Positions 44,290 through 54,873 of a DNA stretch of 64,000 nt are shown here, piece by piece (position 1 is the first letter of the stretch; the number at the start of each line of letters is the position of its first letter). The stretch spans positions 532,517-596,516 of the forward strand of contig NZ_JAGGRL010000001.1 in the NCBI RefSeq assembly GCF_018612915.1, given 5' to 3'. Source of the DNA: Stenotrophomonas sp. ISL-67 (GTDB lineage Bacteria; Pseudomonadota; Gammaproteobacteria; Xanthomonadales; Xanthomonadaceae). Below the pieces are notes generated by a model. The model was not told the origin of the DNA. It searched no databases and saw only the letters and a program-made list of their open reading frames with translations. A program made the translations under genes and the position numbers.

Positions 44290-44313
44290 GCCGGCCATCA
44301 GGTCGGCTTTTTT
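44290..44313 (+). terminator. Terminator after tRNA-Val
   Basis: Seven-base-pair stem GCCGGCC/GGTCGGC (one G-T pair), ATCA loop and a run of six T. It ends the tRNA transcript about 110 bases before comEC. Confidence 0.85.
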
Positions 44314-44425
44314 GCGTTGTGGGTTCCGCGCCAGCGGCGCTTTCCGACAGCACGCTCCGCGCACGCCCGATGGCGATGCCGCCGCCGCAGGCCAAGCATG
44401 CAGGTTCCCGCGCGTGGTGGCCTGC

Positions 44426-46849
44426 ATGTCGTTCCTGTCGAACTTCCTCTCCCGTTCGTTTCACGTGCCCCTGCCCCTGTTCGGAAAGGCATGTGCGGCC
44501 GCGTTGCTGGTCGGCGTATGCGCCGTGGTGTTCGCACCGGTGCTGCTCGCCCGGCTGCCCGCGTGGTGCACGCTGGTCTGTGGGGTGGGGGTCTGGTGTG
44601 GATGGCCGCGTGCACGATGGTGCGGCGCACTGCTGGCCGGCATGGGCTGGGCGGCCCTGCATGCGCATGCAGGTCTGGCCCTGCAGCTGCCCGCAGGTGC
44701 CGTGCCGGCCGAACATGCGCTGCGTGGCCGGGTGGCCGGGCTGCCGCAGCATGGAACGCGCAGCACCCGTTTCCGGTTCCGGGTGGATGACGACGCAACG
44801 ATGCCCGTGCACCTGCGTGGCCGCGAGCTGGCACTGGCCTGGTATGACAGCGCGCCAAAGGCGGCTGGGCGTGCGCCTGCAACGGCGGTGTCGCAGCGGC
44901 ATGCCGTGCGCGCCGGCGCGCGTTGGCAGGTGCATGCGCGGCTGCGCCCGCCGCGCGGACTGCGCAATCCCGGCGGCTTCGATGCCGAACGGCATGCGCT
45001 GCTGCAGCGGTTGGCTGGTACGGGTCACGTGCGCGCGCCAGCCATGCCACTGGGCGACCCGACCGGGCTGCCGGCGTGGCGCGAGCGCATGGCGGCTGCC
45101 ATCGCCACGCAGGTGTCCGGCCCGGGGGCGCGTTTCGTACAGGCCCTGGCGCTGGGCGACACCCGCGGGCTGGGGCAGGGCGACTGGGATGACCTGCGTG
45201 CGTTGGGCCTGACCCACCTGGTGGCGATCTCCGGATTCCACGTCGGGCTGGTGGCAGGGTTTGCGGCGTGGCTGGCGGCGCTGGCGTGGCGCGCGCTTCC
45301 TGCGCTGGGCCGTTACTGGCCGCGGCCATTGGCGGCCGCGCTGGCGGCCGTCGCGGGTGCCGCGCTGTACGCGGCCGTGGCGGGTTTCGCCCTGCCCACG
45401 GTGCGAACGGTACTGATGATCGTGGTGGTCGCTGCTGCCCAGTGCGCGCGGCGGCCGACCACGGTTGGCCAGGCACTGGGGCTGGCGGCGCTGGCGGTGC
45501 TGCTGGTCGATCCGTTGTCGGTCCTGGCGCCGGGGTTCTGGCTCAGCTTCGCCGGCGTGTTGTGGCTGGTCTGGTGCCTGCCGGGGCGCGACCTGCACTG
45601 GCTGCGGACGTTCCTGGCCGCGCAGGGCGTGGCCACCCTGGCGCTGTTGCCGCTCACCGTGGCGCTGTTCGGCCAGGCCTCGCGGGCCGGGCCGCTGGTC
45701 AACCTGCTGGCCATTCCGTGGTGGAGCCTGGTGGTGGTGCCGCTGGCACTGCTCGGCACCGGGCTTGAAGCGCTGGTGGAGGGGGCCGGGCGCTGGCCCT
45801 GGCGCTGGGCGGCCGCCTGTTTCGACGCAAGCTGGTGGCTGTTCGGGGCGCTGGCCCGCCAGCCCTGGGCATTGTGGTGGGCACCGCAGGCGGGCGTGGC
45901 GGCGGTGCCGGCCGCACTGCTCGGGGTGTTCTGGCTGCTGTTGCCGCGCGCCGCGGGTGCGCGCCTGCCCGCGCTGCTGCTGTGCCTGCCGCTGCTGTGG
46001 CCGGCCCGCGACCGGCCGGCCGCCGGCGAGGTCGAGCTGCTGGTGATGGATGTGGGGCAGGGGCTGGCGGTGTGGGTACGCACCCGCCACCACCGCCTGC
46101 TGTACGACGCCGGGCCGGCTGCCGAGGGCGGATTCGATGCCGGCGAACGGGTGGTGGTGCCGACCCTGCACGCGCTGGGCGAGGCCGGGCTGGACCGGGT
46201 GCTGCTCAGCCACGGCGACCGCGACCACGCCGGTGGCATGCCGGCGGTGCGCCGCGCCTTCCACGCCCCACCGCTGCAGGCGCCGCCCGGTGCGGTGCCC
46301 GGCAGCAGCCTGCCGTGCAGCCGTGGCCACGCCTGGCACTGGGATGGCGTGGACTTCGCGGTGCTGCACCCGCCGCCCGGCACGCACTACGCCGGCAACG
46401 CCAGCAGCTGCGTACTGCGCATCCAGGCCGGCCATGGCGTGGTGCTGTTGACCGGCGACATCGGCCAGCAGGAGGAAGCCGCGCTGTTGGCCACTGCGCC
46501 CGCCGCGCTGCGCGCCGACGTGGTGCTGGTGGCCCACCATGGCAGTGCCGGCTCCTCCAGTGCCGGTTGGGTGCAGGCGGTGTCGCCCCGCCTGGCGATC
46601 GTCTCTGCCGGGCATGCCAACCGCTTCGGCCATCCGCGCCGGGAGGTGGTGCAGCGCTGGCGGGCCACCCCCGCCGAAGTGCTGAATACCGCAGACAGTG
46701 GCGCGCTGCGGATATGGCTGGGCCGCGACGGGGTGCAGGTGCGCGAACAGCGCCTTTTCGAACGCCGTTGGTGGGATGCCGCGGAGCGGGCGCGGTCGGC
46801 TGTTATCCTATCGGCGGTCATACAGGCGGCCAATGGGCCGGAGGGTTGA
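44426..46849 (+). CDS. comEC: DNA internalization competence protein ComEC/Rec2
   Basis: About 807 residues. N-terminal membrane helices and a DUF4131-type OB domain lead to the multi-helix Competence domain (LTHLVAISGFHVGLVAGF near residue 265), and a C-terminal metallo-beta-lactamase-like domain with DVGQGLAVWV and the SHGDRDHAGG metal site. ComEC forms the inner-membrane channel for single-stranded DNA during transformation. The ATG at 44426 is preferred; in-frame upstream sequence runs into the tRNA terminator. exbB starts four bases after its stop. Confidence 0.9.
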   Translation: MSFLSNFLSRSFHVPLPLFGKACAAALLVGVCAVVFAPVLLARLPAWCTLVCGVGVWCGWPRARWCGALLAGMGWAALHAHAGLALQLPAGAVPAEHALRGRVAGLPQHGTRSTRFRFRVDDDATMPVHLRGRELALAWYDSAPKAAGRAPATAVSQRHAVRAGARWQVHARLRPPRGLRNPGGFDAERHALLQRLAGTGHVRAPAMPLGDPTGLPAWRERMAAAIATQVSGPGARFVQALALGDTRGLGQGDWDDLRALGLTHLVAISGFHVGLVAGFAAWLAALAWRALPALGRYWPRPLAAALAAVAGAALYAAVAGFALPTVRTVLMIVVVAAAQCARRPTTVGQALGLAALAVLLVDPLSVLAPGFWLSFAGVLWLVWCLPGRDLHWLRTFLAAQGVATLALLPLTVALFGQASRAGPLVNLLAIPWWSLVVVPLALLGTGLEALVEGAGRWPWRWAAACFDASWWLFGALARQPWALWWAPQAGVAAVPAALLGVFWLLLPRAAGARLPALLLCLPLLWPARDRPAAGEVELLVMDVGQGLAVWVRTRHHRLLYDAGPAAEGGFDAGERVVVPTLHALGEAGLDRVLLSHGDRDHAGGMPAVRRAFHAPPLQAPPGAVPGSSLPCSRGHAWHWDGVDFAVLHPPPGTHYAGNASSCVLRIQAGHGVVLLTGDIGQQEEAALLATAPAALRADVVLVAHHGSAGSSSAGWVQAVSPRLAIVSAGHANRFGHPRREVVQRWRATPAEVLNTADSGALRIWLGRDGVQVREQRLFERRWWDAAERARSAVILSAVIQAANGPEG

Positions 46850-46852
46850 AAC

Positions 46853-47530
46853 GTGTGGGAACTGGTCAAGGCCGGTGGCTGGCCGATGGTGCCGCTGCTG
46901 CTGTTGGGCGTACTGGCTTTGGCAATTGTCCTGGAGCGATTCTGGACCTTGCGGCGTAACGAGGTCCTGCCCCCGGGGCTGGGCCAGGAAGTGCGCAACT
47001 GGGCCGCGCGCGGCAAGCTCGATCCGAATCACATCCAGTCGCTGCGCGCCAACTCGCCGCTGGGCGCGCTGCTCGCTGTCGCGCTGGAAGCGCGCAACCG
47101 TCCGCGCGACCAGATCCGCGAACGCATCGAAGATGCCGGCCGGCACCTGGTGCACCGCATGGAGCGGTTCCTGAACGCGCTGGGTACCATCGCGTCGGCC
47201 GGCCCGCTGCTGGGCCTGCTGGGCACCGTAGTGGGCATGATCCAGATGTTCCTCGGCATCCTCGACCATGGCGTGGGCGATGTGAACCAGCTGGCCGGCG
47301 GCATCGGCAAGGCGCTGGTATGCACCGCCACCGGCATGATCGTGGCCATTCCGGCGTTGATGTTCCATCGCTACTTCAAGGGCCGCATCGGCGGTTACGT
47401 GATCGAGATGGAAATGGAGGCCTCGGCCCTGCTGGACGCGCTGGACGGCCGCCCGGGCGTCATGAACTCAGCAGCGCGCGCCGGCACCGCACCGGCAGCC
47501 ACTGCTGCGCCCGCCACGGCCAAGGGCTGA
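46853..47530 (+). CDS. exbB: ExbB/TolQ/MotA-family proton channel protein
   Basis: 225 residues with three membrane helices: an N-terminal one (about 10-30) and a pair separated by a short loop (TIASAGPLLGLLGTVVGMIQMF and ALVCTATGMIVAIPALM), the conserved ExbB core. With ExbD it harvests proton motive force, usually for TonB. The GTG start has GAGGG upstream. An Ala/Thr-rich tail follows residue 200. In this genus the pair precedes msbA, so a link to LPS export rather than TonB is conceivable, though no tonB is adjacent. Confidence 0.9.
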   Translation: MWELVKAGGWPMVPLLLLGVLALAIVLERFWTLRRNEVLPPGLGQEVRNWAARGKLDPNHIQSLRANSPLGALLAVALEARNRPRDQIRERIEDAGRHLVHRMERFLNALGTIASAGPLLGLLGTVVGMIQMFLGILDHGVGDVNQLAGGIGKALVCTATGMIVAIPALMFHRYFKGRIGGYVIEMEMEASALLDALDGRPGVMNSAARAGTAPAATAAPATAKG

Positions 47531-47533
47531 CGG

Positions 47534-47956
47534 ATGCGCATCCGCAACGACCGGGTCCAGGACGAGGTGCATATCGATCTGGTGCCCCTGATCGACGTCA
47601 TCCTCGTGCTGATCATCTTCTTCGTGGTCACCACCACCTTCGACGCGCGCTCGACGCTGCAGCTGCAGTTGCCGACCGCCAGCCAGCAGGACACCACCGA
47701 GCCGCCGCGCTCGCTGAGCGTGCTGGTCAATGCCGAGGGGCGTTATTTCATCAATGACCAGGAAGTGCTGCGCACCGACGTGGAATCGGTCAAGCAGACG
47801 ATTGCCGCAGTCGCCGGCAGCGACCGTGAGCAGACCGTGCTGCTGCGCGCCGATGCCCGCACCCCGTACCAGGCCGTGGTGACCGCCCAGGATGCCCTGG
47901 GCCAGCTCGGTTTCCGCCGCATCGCCATCGCTACCGCGCCGGAGGTGCGTCCATGA
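47534..47956 (+). CDS. exbD: ExbD/TolR family biopolymer transport protein
   Basis: 140 residues with a single N-terminal membrane helix whose conserved Asp is seen in HIDLVPLIDVILVLIIFF, and a periplasmic domain ending in AQDALGQLGFRRIAIAT. It partners ExbB in proton-driven energy transfer. It lies three bases after exbB and overlaps the msbA start by four bases (ATGA). Confidence 0.92.
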   Translation: MRIRNDRVQDEVHIDLVPLIDVILVLIIFFVVTTTFDARSTLQLQLPTASQQDTTEPPRSLSVLVNAEGRYFINDQEVLRTDVESVKQTIAAVAGSDREQTVLLRADARTPYQAVVTAQDALGQLGFRRIAIATAPEVRP

Positions 47957-49701
47957 GTAAACAACACGCGCCGGTCTGGCCGATCTACAAACGCCTGCTG
48001 GGCTACACGCGCGCCTACTGGGTGTTCATGGTGGCCGCCGTCATCGCGATGGTGGTCGAAGCCCTGGCCGGTTACCACTTCACCAAGCTGATGGAACCGC
48101 TGGTCAACCGCGGCTTCGTCAACCCCGAGCCGCGCATGGCGGTGATCCTGCCGCTGACCATCCTCGGGCTGTTCATGATGCGCAGCCTGGCCACGCTGGT
48201 CAGCGATTACGCCCTGGCCCGCACCGGGCGCAGCGTGGTGCGCGACCTGCGCGAGCAGGTGCTGTCCAAGTACCTGCACCTGCCGTCGTCGCACTTCGAC
48301 AGCGAAGCCACGCCGGTGATGGTCAGCCGCCTGAACTACGATACCGAGCAGGTCACCCAGGCCAGCGCCGATGCGCTCAAGACCCTGGTTGCCGACACCC
48401 TGACCATCATCGCCATGCTGGTGGTGATGCTGCAGATGAGCGTCAAGGTGACCGTGGCGATGCTGGTGGTGGTGCCGCTGATCGGCGTGATCGTTTCGTT
48501 CGTGGGCAAGCGCTACCGGCGCATCAGCCGCGGCATCCAGGACGGCATGGGCAGCATGGCGCAGACCGCCGAGCAGTCGCTCGCCGCGCAGCAGGAAGTG
48601 AAGGTGCACGGCACCCAGGCGCACGAGATCTCGCGTTACTCGCGCCTGGCCAACCGCATGCTTGGCCTGAACATGAAGGTCGAAACCACGCGCGCGCTGG
48701 CCTCCAGCACCGTGCAGTTCCTGGCCGCGCTGGCGCTGGCCGTGATCGTGTGGGTATCCACCCGCGAAGCGCTCGCCGGGCGACTGAACGCCGGCCAGTT
48801 CATGGGCCTGATGACCTCGATGATGGCCATCATCCCGTCGCTGCGCCGCCTGACCAGCGTGCAGACCTCGATCTCGCGCGGCGTGGCCGCCGCCGAGCGC
48901 CTGTTCGGCATCCTTGACCTGCCGGTTGAACGTGATGCGGGCAGCACCCGCGCCCAGCGCGTCCGTGGCGAGCTGTCGTTCGAGCACGTCATGCTGCGTT
49001 ATCGCGAAGACACCGGCATCGCGCTGGACGACATCACCTTCGAGGCCAGGCCGGGCACCGTGACCGCCATCGTGGGCCGCTCCGGCAGCGGCAAGACCAG
49101 CCTGATCCGGCTGGTGCCGCGCTTCTATGAGCCCAGTGGCGGGCGCATCCTGCTCGATGGCGTGCCGTTGGACGACTATCCGCTGGCCGACCTGCGCCGC
49201 CAGGTGGCGATGGTCGGCCAGAAGGTCATGTTGTTCGACGATACCGTGGGCGCCAACATCGCCTACGGCATGGACGCCAGCGACGAGCAGATCCGCGCCG
49301 CCGCCGAAGCGGCCAATGCGTGGGAATTCATCGAACGCATGCCGCAGCAGCTGCAGACCCCAGTGGGTGAGAACGGCGCACTGCTGTCCGGCGGCCAGCG
49401 CCAGCGCCTGGCGATCGCCCGCGCGATCCTGCGCGACGCGCCGGTGCTGATCCTCGACGAAGCCACCGCCGCGCTGGACAACGAATCCGAGCGGCTGGTG
49501 CAGGACGCCCTGCAGCGCCTGATGCCCGAGCGCACCACGCTGGTGATCGCGCACCGCCTGTCCACCATCGAGCACGCCGACCAGGTGCTGGTGATGGACC
49601 ACGGCCGCATCGTCGAACGCGGTACCCACAGCGAGCTGCTGGCGCTGGGCGGGCTGTACGAGCACCTGCACAAGATGCAGTTCCGCGAAAGGCAACCCTG
49701 A
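47953..49701 (+). CDS. msbA: Lipid A export ATP-binding/permease protein MsbA
   Basis: 582-residue half-transporter: six membrane helices (about residues 20-320), then a nucleotide-binding domain with Walker [10 protein letters not shown], signature [15 protein letters not shown], Walker [13 protein letters not shown] and the H-loop histidine in IAHRLST. It flips core-lipid A across the inner membrane. GGAGG precedes the ATG. The stop shares its last base with the lpxK start (TGATG). Confidence 0.96.
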   Translation: MSKQHAPVWPIYKRLLGYTRAYWVFMVAAVIAMVVEALAGYHFTKLMEPLVNRGFVNPEPRMAVILPLTILGLFMMRSLATLVSDYALARTGRSVVRDLREQVLSKYLHLPSSHFDSEATPVMVSRLNYDTEQVTQASADALKTLVADTLTIIAMLVVMLQMSVKVTVAMLVVVPLIGVIVSFVGKRYRRISRGIQDGMGSMAQTAEQSLAAQQEVKVHGTQAHEISRYSRLANRMLGLNMKVETTRALASSTVQFLAALALAVIVWVSTREALAGRLNAGQFMGLMTSMMAIIPSLRRLTSVQTSISRGVAAAERLFGILDLPVERDAGSTRAQRVRGELSFEHVMLRYREDTGIALDDITFEARPGTVTAIVGRSGSGKTSLIRLVPRFYEPSGGRILLDGVPLDDYPLADLRRQVAMVGQKVMLFDDTVGANIAYGMDASDEQIRAAAEAANAWEFIERMPQQLQTPVGENGALLSGGQRQRLAIARAILRDAPVLILDEATAALDNESERLVQDALQRLMPERTTLVIAHRLSTIEHADQVLVMDHGRIVERGTHSELLALGGLYEHLHKMQFRERQP

Positions 49702-50723
49702 TGGCGCAGAAAGGATCCCAGACGCCGTCGTACTGGTACGACGGCAGTGCGATTCCGTTTGCGGCGCGCCTGTTGGCACCGGTGTATGGCGCCGTGGTGG
49801 CACTGCGTCGCGGGCTGTATCGCCGCGGTTGGCGCAAGCGACATTCGTTGCCGGTGCCGGTGATCGTGGTGGGCAACGTGACCGCCGGCGGTACCGGCAA
49901 GACCCCGCTGACCATCGCCCTGGTCGACCGCCTGCGCGACGCGGGCTGGAAGCCGGGCGTGGCCAGTCGCGGTTACGGTCGTGAAGAGGCCAAGGTGCCG
50001 CGCTGGGTCGAGGCGGGCACGCCGACCGCACTGGGCGGTGATGAGCCGGTGTTGATCGCCTGGAAAACCGGTGTGCCGGTCCGGGTCGATGCGGACCGCG
50101 TGGCGGCCGGCAAGGCGCTGGTCGAAGCGGGCTGCAACATCATCGTCTGCGACGACGGGCTGCAGCACTATCGGCTGGCGCGCGACATCGAAATCGAAGT
50201 GGTCGACGCGCAGCGCCGCTACGGTAATGGCCGGTTGATCCCGGCCGGACCGCTGCGCGAACCCGCCGAACGCGCGCGCGACTGCGACTTCCACGTGGTC
50301 AACCTGGGCCAGGCCAGCGCCGATCCGGCCGCGCTTGCCTCCTGCGGTTTCGGCGAATGGCCGATGCAGCTGCACATCGACAGCGCGCAGCCGGTCAGTG
50401 GCGGCCGTGCCCGCGCGCTGTCGCACTTCCGTGGCCAGCGCGTGCACGCCGTGGCGGGCATCGCGCATCCGCAGCGTTTCTTCGACATGCTGCGCGCGCA
50501 GGGCATCGGCGTGGTCCCGCATGCGTTTGCCGACCACCATGCCTACGAGGCGGCGGACCTGCGTTTTGGCAGCGAGCTGCCGGTGCTGATGACCGAGAAG
50601 GATGCCGTGAAGTGCAGGGCGTTCGCCAACGAATGGCATTTTTCGGTGCCGTTGTCTGCCGATCTGCCGGCCGCGTTCTGGGTCAACCTGCTCGACCGCG
50701 TGGATAAACTCGGCAAGCGCTGA
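49701..50723 (+). CDS. lpxK: Tetraacyldisaccharide 4'-kinase LpxK
   Basis: 340 residues. The membrane-facing N-terminus precedes the P-loop [15 protein letters not shown] (about residues 56-70), and DDGLQHY (about 153-159) is the family signature with the catalytic Asp. It phosphorylates the lipid A precursor to lipid IVA at the inner membrane. Coupling to msbA by a shared base is the usual arrangement. Confidence 0.95.
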   Translation: MAQKGSQTPSYWYDGSAIPFAARLLAPVYGAVVALRRGLYRRGWRKRHSLPVPVIVVGNVTAGGTGKTPLTIALVDRLRDAGWKPGVASRGYGREEAKVPRWVEAGTPTALGGDEPVLIAWKTGVPVRVDADRVAAGKALVEAGCNIIVCDDGLQHYRLARDIEIEVVDAQRRYGNGRLIPAGPLREPAERARDCDFHVVNLGQASADPAALASCGFGEWPMQLHIDSAQPVSGGRARALSHFRGQRVHAVAGIAHPQRFFDMLRAQGIGVVPHAFADHHAYEAADLRFGSELPVLMTEKDAVKCRAFANEWHFSVPLSADLPAAFWVNLLDRVDKLGKR

Positions 50724-50782
50724 GCACCGCGTTTGCGGCACACTGGCCGCCATCGTTCCCGCGCCTTTCCGAGAGGTCCCGC

Positions 50783-51580
50783 ATGCACCAGCCCGTCGAT
50801 TTCGTCGTCGCCATTCCCGCGCGGTACGCCGCCTCGCGGCTGCCCGGCAAACCGCTGCGGCTGCTCGGCGGCAAGCCGCTGGTGCTGCGGGTGGCCGAGC
50901 GCGCGTTGCTGGCCGGCGCGCGTGGGGTATGGGTGGCCACCGATGATGTGCGCATTGCCGATGCCTTGCACGGCCTGGACGGGGTGCAGGTGGCGATGAC
51001 GGCCGCCAGCCATGCCTCCGGTACCGACCGGCTGGCCGAATGTGCCCGGCAGGCCGGGTGGTCCGATGACACCGTCGTGGTGAACCTGCAGGGCGACGAG
51101 CCGTTCGCCCCGGCCGAAGGCATCCGCGCGGTGGCCGAAGCACTGGTGTACAGCGGCGCGGACATGGCGACCCTGGCGACCCCGGTGGAGGACGCCGAGA
51201 CCCTGTTCGACCCGAACGTGGTCAAGGTGGTGCGCCAGCAGAACCTGGACGCGCTGTATTTCAGCCGCGCCCCCATCCCCTGGCACCGGGACGCCTTCGC
51301 GCACTCGCGCGAGCGCCTGTCCGGCCCGCATTGGCTGCGCCACATCGGCATCTATGCCTATCGCGCCGGGTTCCTGCACCAGTTTGCGGCGTTGCCACCG
51401 GGCACCCTGGAACAGCTGGAATCGCTGGAGCAGCTGCGGGTGCTCGAGGCGGGCCATCGCCTGAGCGTGGCGCTGTCCCCGGCCGCGTTCCCGCCGGGGA
51501 TCGACACCCCCGAGGATCTGGCGCGGGCCGAGGACTGGCTGGCCCGCCGCGAAATTGACGGTGGCACGGCGGTTGCATGA
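50783..51580 (+). CDS. kdsB: 3-deoxy-manno-octulosonate cytidylyltransferase (CMP-Kdo synthetase)
   Basis: 265 residues with the opening [16 protein letters not shown] nucleotide loop, VATDD and NLQGDEPFA metal/CMP-binding motifs and [10 protein letters not shown]. It activates Kdo as CMP-Kdo for transfer to lipid A. GAGAGG lies upstream of the ATG. It follows lpxK in the LPS cluster after 59 bases. Confidence 0.95.
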   Translation: MHQPVDFVVAIPARYAASRLPGKPLRLLGGKPLVLRVAERALLAGARGVWVATDDVRIADALHGLDGVQVAMTAASHASGTDRLAECARQAGWSDDTVVVNLQGDEPFAPAEGIRAVAEALVYSGADMATLATPVEDAETLFDPNVVKVVRQQNLDALYFSRAPIPWHRDAFAHSRERLSGPHWLRHIGIYAYRAGFLHQFAALPPGTLEQLESLEQLRVLEAGHRLSVALSPAAFPPGIDTPEDLARAEDWLARREIDGGTAVA

Positions 51581-51604
51581 CGCCCAGTCCTGCATAATCA
51601 CCGC

Positions 51605-53020
51605 ATGAACGTACAGCCTGTCCAGGATCTGCCCGAATTTGCCACGTGGCTCAATGCCGCGCCGACCACCCTGACCGAACTGCGCGGTCGCCCCGTGGTA
51701 CTGGCCTTCGTCAATGCCGCTTCGGTGTGGTGCGCGCACCGGCTGGCCGAGCTCGGCCAATGGCAGTCGCGCAACCCCGGCAAGCTGCAGTTGCTGGTCC
51801 TGCAGGTGCCGCGCTTCGACTGCGAGCGCGAACCGGAGCAGGCGCTGAAGCTGCTGCGCCGCCAGGGCGTGGCCGCGCCGGCGCTGCTGGACGCGGACTG
51901 GGATGGCTGGCGCCGGTTCAACGTGATGGCGTGGCCGACCCTGGTCCTGCTGGATGCGCAGGGGCGTGAGGTCGACCGCCTGGTCGGCTTCGGCGACGAG
52001 CTTGATCGCGCGCTCAACGCCCTCTGCCAGGGGACGTCGAGCCCGCTCGATGTCGATGCCTCGCGCCAGCGCGAGCTGCATCCGGAGCCGCGCCTGCCAT
52101 TGCTGTTCCCGACGGCCCTGGCGGTGAGCACCGAGCGGCTGTACATCGCCGACAGCGGCCACCATCGCGTCCTCGAATGCAGCCATGCCGGCCGGGTGCT
52201 TCGCCAGTTCGGGCTGGGCACCGCCGACATGATGGACGGTGGCCCGGGCGAAGCCGCGTTCAACCGGCCGCAGGGCCTGGCCCTGGAACGCGAGTGGCTG
52301 TACGTGGCCGACACCGGCAACCACGCACTGCGCCGGATCCACCTGCTGACCGGGCAGGTCGACACGCTGTGCGGCAACGGCCGGCCCGGCGATCCGCGCG
52401 AAGGCGCAGTGGGCGATCCCCGCCAGACGCCGCTGAATCACCCGCAGGGCCTGGCGGTCGCCGACAACCAGGTACATATCGCCATGGCAGGCGACAACCG
52501 CATCTGGAGCTACCACCTGGGCCAGCGCACGCTGTCCTGGCGCGCCGGTTCCGGTGCGATCGACGAACGCGACGGCAGCGGCCACCTGGCCGCGTTCGCG
52601 CAGCCGGCGGCGCTGGCCGCCGTGCAGCAGGTGCTGTACGTGTGCGATGCGCTCGGCTCGTCGATCCGTTCGATGCAGCTGCGCGGCGATCGGGTACAGA
52701 CACTGGTGGGGCAGGGGCCGTGGACGTTCGGCGACCAGGATGGCCCGCGCACGACCGCCCAGCTGCAGTACCCGCAGGCGATCGCGATGAGCCCGGATGC
52801 GCCCGTGTTGTGGATCGCCGATACCGGCAACGGCCGCCTGCGCACGCTGCGCCTGGGCGGCGGCGACCTGAACACGGTGGAGCTGCCGCGGCGCCTGCAC
52901 GGTCCGGCAGGGCTGGCGCTGGGCGGCGGGGCGGTGTGGATCGCCGAGACCGATGCCCACGCCGTGCTGCGTTTCGACCCCGTCAGCGGCGTACTGAGCG
53001 ACGTACCGATCAGCGAATGA
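51605..53020 (+). CDS. Thioredoxin-like / NHL-repeat fusion protein (NHLRC2-like)
   Basis: 471 residues. The N-terminal 140 residues have a thioredoxin-like fold (VVLAFVNAASVWCAHRLAEL, later AWPTLVLLDAQGREVDRLVG with the cis-Pro), but the redox motif is WCAHR: Cys43 is kept and the second Cys is Arg46. From about residue 170 an NHL beta-propeller follows, with repeated blades such as LYIADSGHHRVLE, LYVADTGNHALRR and LWIADTGNGRLR. The combination recalls NHLRC2-type proteins, whose function is little known. No signal peptide is seen. It is coupled to uvrC by ATGA overlap. Confidence 0.85.
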   Translation: MNVQPVQDLPEFATWLNAAPTTLTELRGRPVVLAFVNAASVWCAHRLAELGQWQSRNPGKLQLLVLQVPRFDCEREPEQALKLLRRQGVAAPALLDADWDGWRRFNVMAWPTLVLLDAQGREVDRLVGFGDELDRALNALCQGTSSPLDVDASRQRELHPEPRLPLLFPTALAVSTERLYIADSGHHRVLECSHAGRVLRQFGLGTADMMDGGPGEAAFNRPQGLALEREWLYVADTGNHALRRIHLLTGQVDTLCGNGRPGDPREGAVGDPRQTPLNHPQGLAVADNQVHIAMAGDNRIWSYHLGQRTLSWRAGSGAIDERDGSGHLAAFAQPAALAAVQQVLYVCDALGSSIRSMQLRGDRVQTLVGQGPWTFGDQDGPRTTAQLQYPQAIAMSPDAPVLWIADTGNGRLRTLRLGGGDLNTVELPRRLHGPAGLALGGGAVWIAETDAHAVLRFDPVSGVLSDVPISE

Positions 53021-54864
53021 CCCTGCCTACCGCTCCGGCCTTCGATGGAAAGGCATTCGCGGCCCACCTGAGCACCGCGCCCGGCGTGTACCGCATGTAC
53101 GCCACCGACGACACCCTGTTGTATGTCGGCAAGGCGCGCGCGCTGCGTAACCGCGTTGGCAGTTACTTCAATGGCGCGCCGAAGACCGCGCGGATCATGT
53201 CCATGCTGTCGCAGGTTGCGCGCATGGACGTGACCGTCACCCGTTCCGAGGCCGAAGCGCTGCTGCTGGAAAACCAGCTGATCAAGTCGCTGTCGCCACG
53301 CTACAACGTCTCGCTGCGCGACGACAAAACCTATCCCCACGTGCTGCTGACCCGCGAAGACTGGCCGCGCATCGCGCTGCACCGCGGGCCACGCGCGGTG
53401 CCGGGCCGGTACTTCGGTCCCTACCCGGGCGTGACTGCGGTACGTGAAACGCTCAACCTGATGCACAAGCTGTTCAAGCTGCGCAGCTGCGAGGACAGCG
53501 TATTCCGCAACCGCTCGCGGCCCTGCCTGCAGTACCAGATCGGCCGCTGCAGCGCGCCCTGCGTGCAGCTGGTGGCAGCCGACGATTACGCCGAATCGGT
53601 GCGCCGCGCCTCGATGTTCCTGGAAGGCAAGAGCGACCAGCTGGCGCGCGAACTCGGCACGCAGATGCAGGCGGCAAGCGAAGCGCTGGAATTCGAACAG
53701 GCGGCGCGCCTGCGTGACCTGGTGACCGCGCTGCGCAGCATGCAGACCCGCCAGTACGTGGACGGCCGCGCTGCCGACCTCGACGTGCTGGCCTGCGCCA
53801 CCCAGGGCGCCAGTGCGTGCGTGATGCTGCTGGCGTTCCGCGATGGCCGCAACATGGGTACACGGCCGTTCTTCCCACGCACCAACGGCGAAGAAAGCGC
53901 GGAGGAAGTGCTCGGCGCATTTGTATCGCAGTACTACGCCGAACATTCCCCGCCGCGCGAGATCCTGCTAGACCGCGAGATTCCCGATGCCAGTCTGATC
54001 GAATCAGCGCTCAGCGCCTCGGCCGAGGCCAAGGTGCAGTTGAAGTGGAATGTACGCGGCGAACGTGCCGGGTACGTCGAGTTGGCCAGCCGCAACGCGC
54101 AGATCACGCTGGTCAGCGAACTCACCAGCCGCAGCGCCCAGCATGCGCGCAGCGAAGACCTGCGGCAGATGCTCGGCCTGGCCGAACAGGTCAAGCGCGT
54201 GGAGTGCTTCGACATCAGCCACACAATGGGTGAGGCCACGGTGGCATCGTGCGTGGTGTTTGACGCCAGTGGCCCGGTGCGCAGCCAGTACCGCCGCTTC
54301 AACATCAGCGGGATCGAACCCGGCGATGACTACGCCGCCATGCGCCAGGCCATCGACCGCCGTTTCCGCCGCGCGGTGGAAGAAGAGGGCGTCCTGCCGG
54401 ATCTGCTGCTGATCGACGGCGGCGCCGGCCAATTGGCCCAGGCGCAGGCTGCGCTGGCCGACCTGGGCGTGGAAGGGGTGATGCTGGTGGGCGTGGCCAA
54501 GGGCGTGGAGCGTCGCGCCGGCCACGAAGCGCTGGTGATGCCCGACGGCCGCGAGCTGCGCCCGGGCGCGGCGTCGCCAGCCCTGCAGTTCATCCAGCAG
54601 GTACGCGACGAAGCGCACCGCTTTGCGATCACCGGCCATCGTGGCCGCCGCCAGAAGGCGCGCATGACCAGCAAGCTGGAGGATATTCCCGGCATCGGGC
54701 CGCGCCGTCGCGCCAGCCTGCTGAAACATTTTGGTGGACTGGTTGGCCTGAAAGCGGCTGGCGAAGCGGAAATCGCCAAGGTCGAGGGTATCAATGATGC
54801 CCTCGCTGCCCGCATCTACGCTAACCTACATGGACTGCCCACGCCCCCTGCGGCCGGCGAGTAG
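53017..54864 (+). CDS. uvrC: UvrABC excision nuclease subunit C
   Basis: 615 residues: an N-terminal GIY-YIG nuclease (APGVYRMYATDDTLLYVGKA), Cys-rich segment (CLQYQIGRCSAPC), UVR domain for UvrB contact, an RNase H-like nuclease half (ECFDISHTMGE, LLIDGGAGQL) and C-terminal helix-hairpin-helix motifs (IPGIGPRRRASLLKHFG). It makes both incisions beside DNA damage. The start at 53017 overlaps the previous stop; upstream in-frame sequence is a shadow of the NHL gene. Confidence 0.96.
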   Translation: MTLPTAPAFDGKAFAAHLSTAPGVYRMYATDDTLLYVGKARALRNRVGSYFNGAPKTARIMSMLSQVARMDVTVTRSEAEALLLENQLIKSLSPRYNVSLRDDKTYPHVLLTREDWPRIALHRGPRAVPGRYFGPYPGVTAVRETLNLMHKLFKLRSCEDSVFRNRSRPCLQYQIGRCSAPCVQLVAADDYAESVRRASMFLEGKSDQLARELGTQMQAASEALEFEQAARLRDLVTALRSMQTRQYVDGRAADLDVLACATQGASACVMLLAFRDGRNMGTRPFFPRTNGEESAEEVLGAFVSQYYAEHSPPREILLDREIPDASLIESALSASAEAKVQLKWNVRGERAGYVELASRNAQITLVSELTSRSAQHARSEDLRQMLGLAEQVKRVECFDISHTMGEATVASCVVFDASGPVRSQYRRFNISGIEPGDDYAAMRQAIDRRFRRAVEEEGVLPDLLLIDGGAGQLAQAQAALADLGVEGVMLVGVAKGVERRAGHEALVMPDGRELRPGAASPALQFIQQVRDEAHRFAITGHRGRRQKARMTSKLEDIPGIGPRRRASLLKHFGGLVGLKAAGEAEIAKVEGINDALAARIYANLHGLPTPPAAGE

Positions 54865-54873
54865 AGAGACGCA

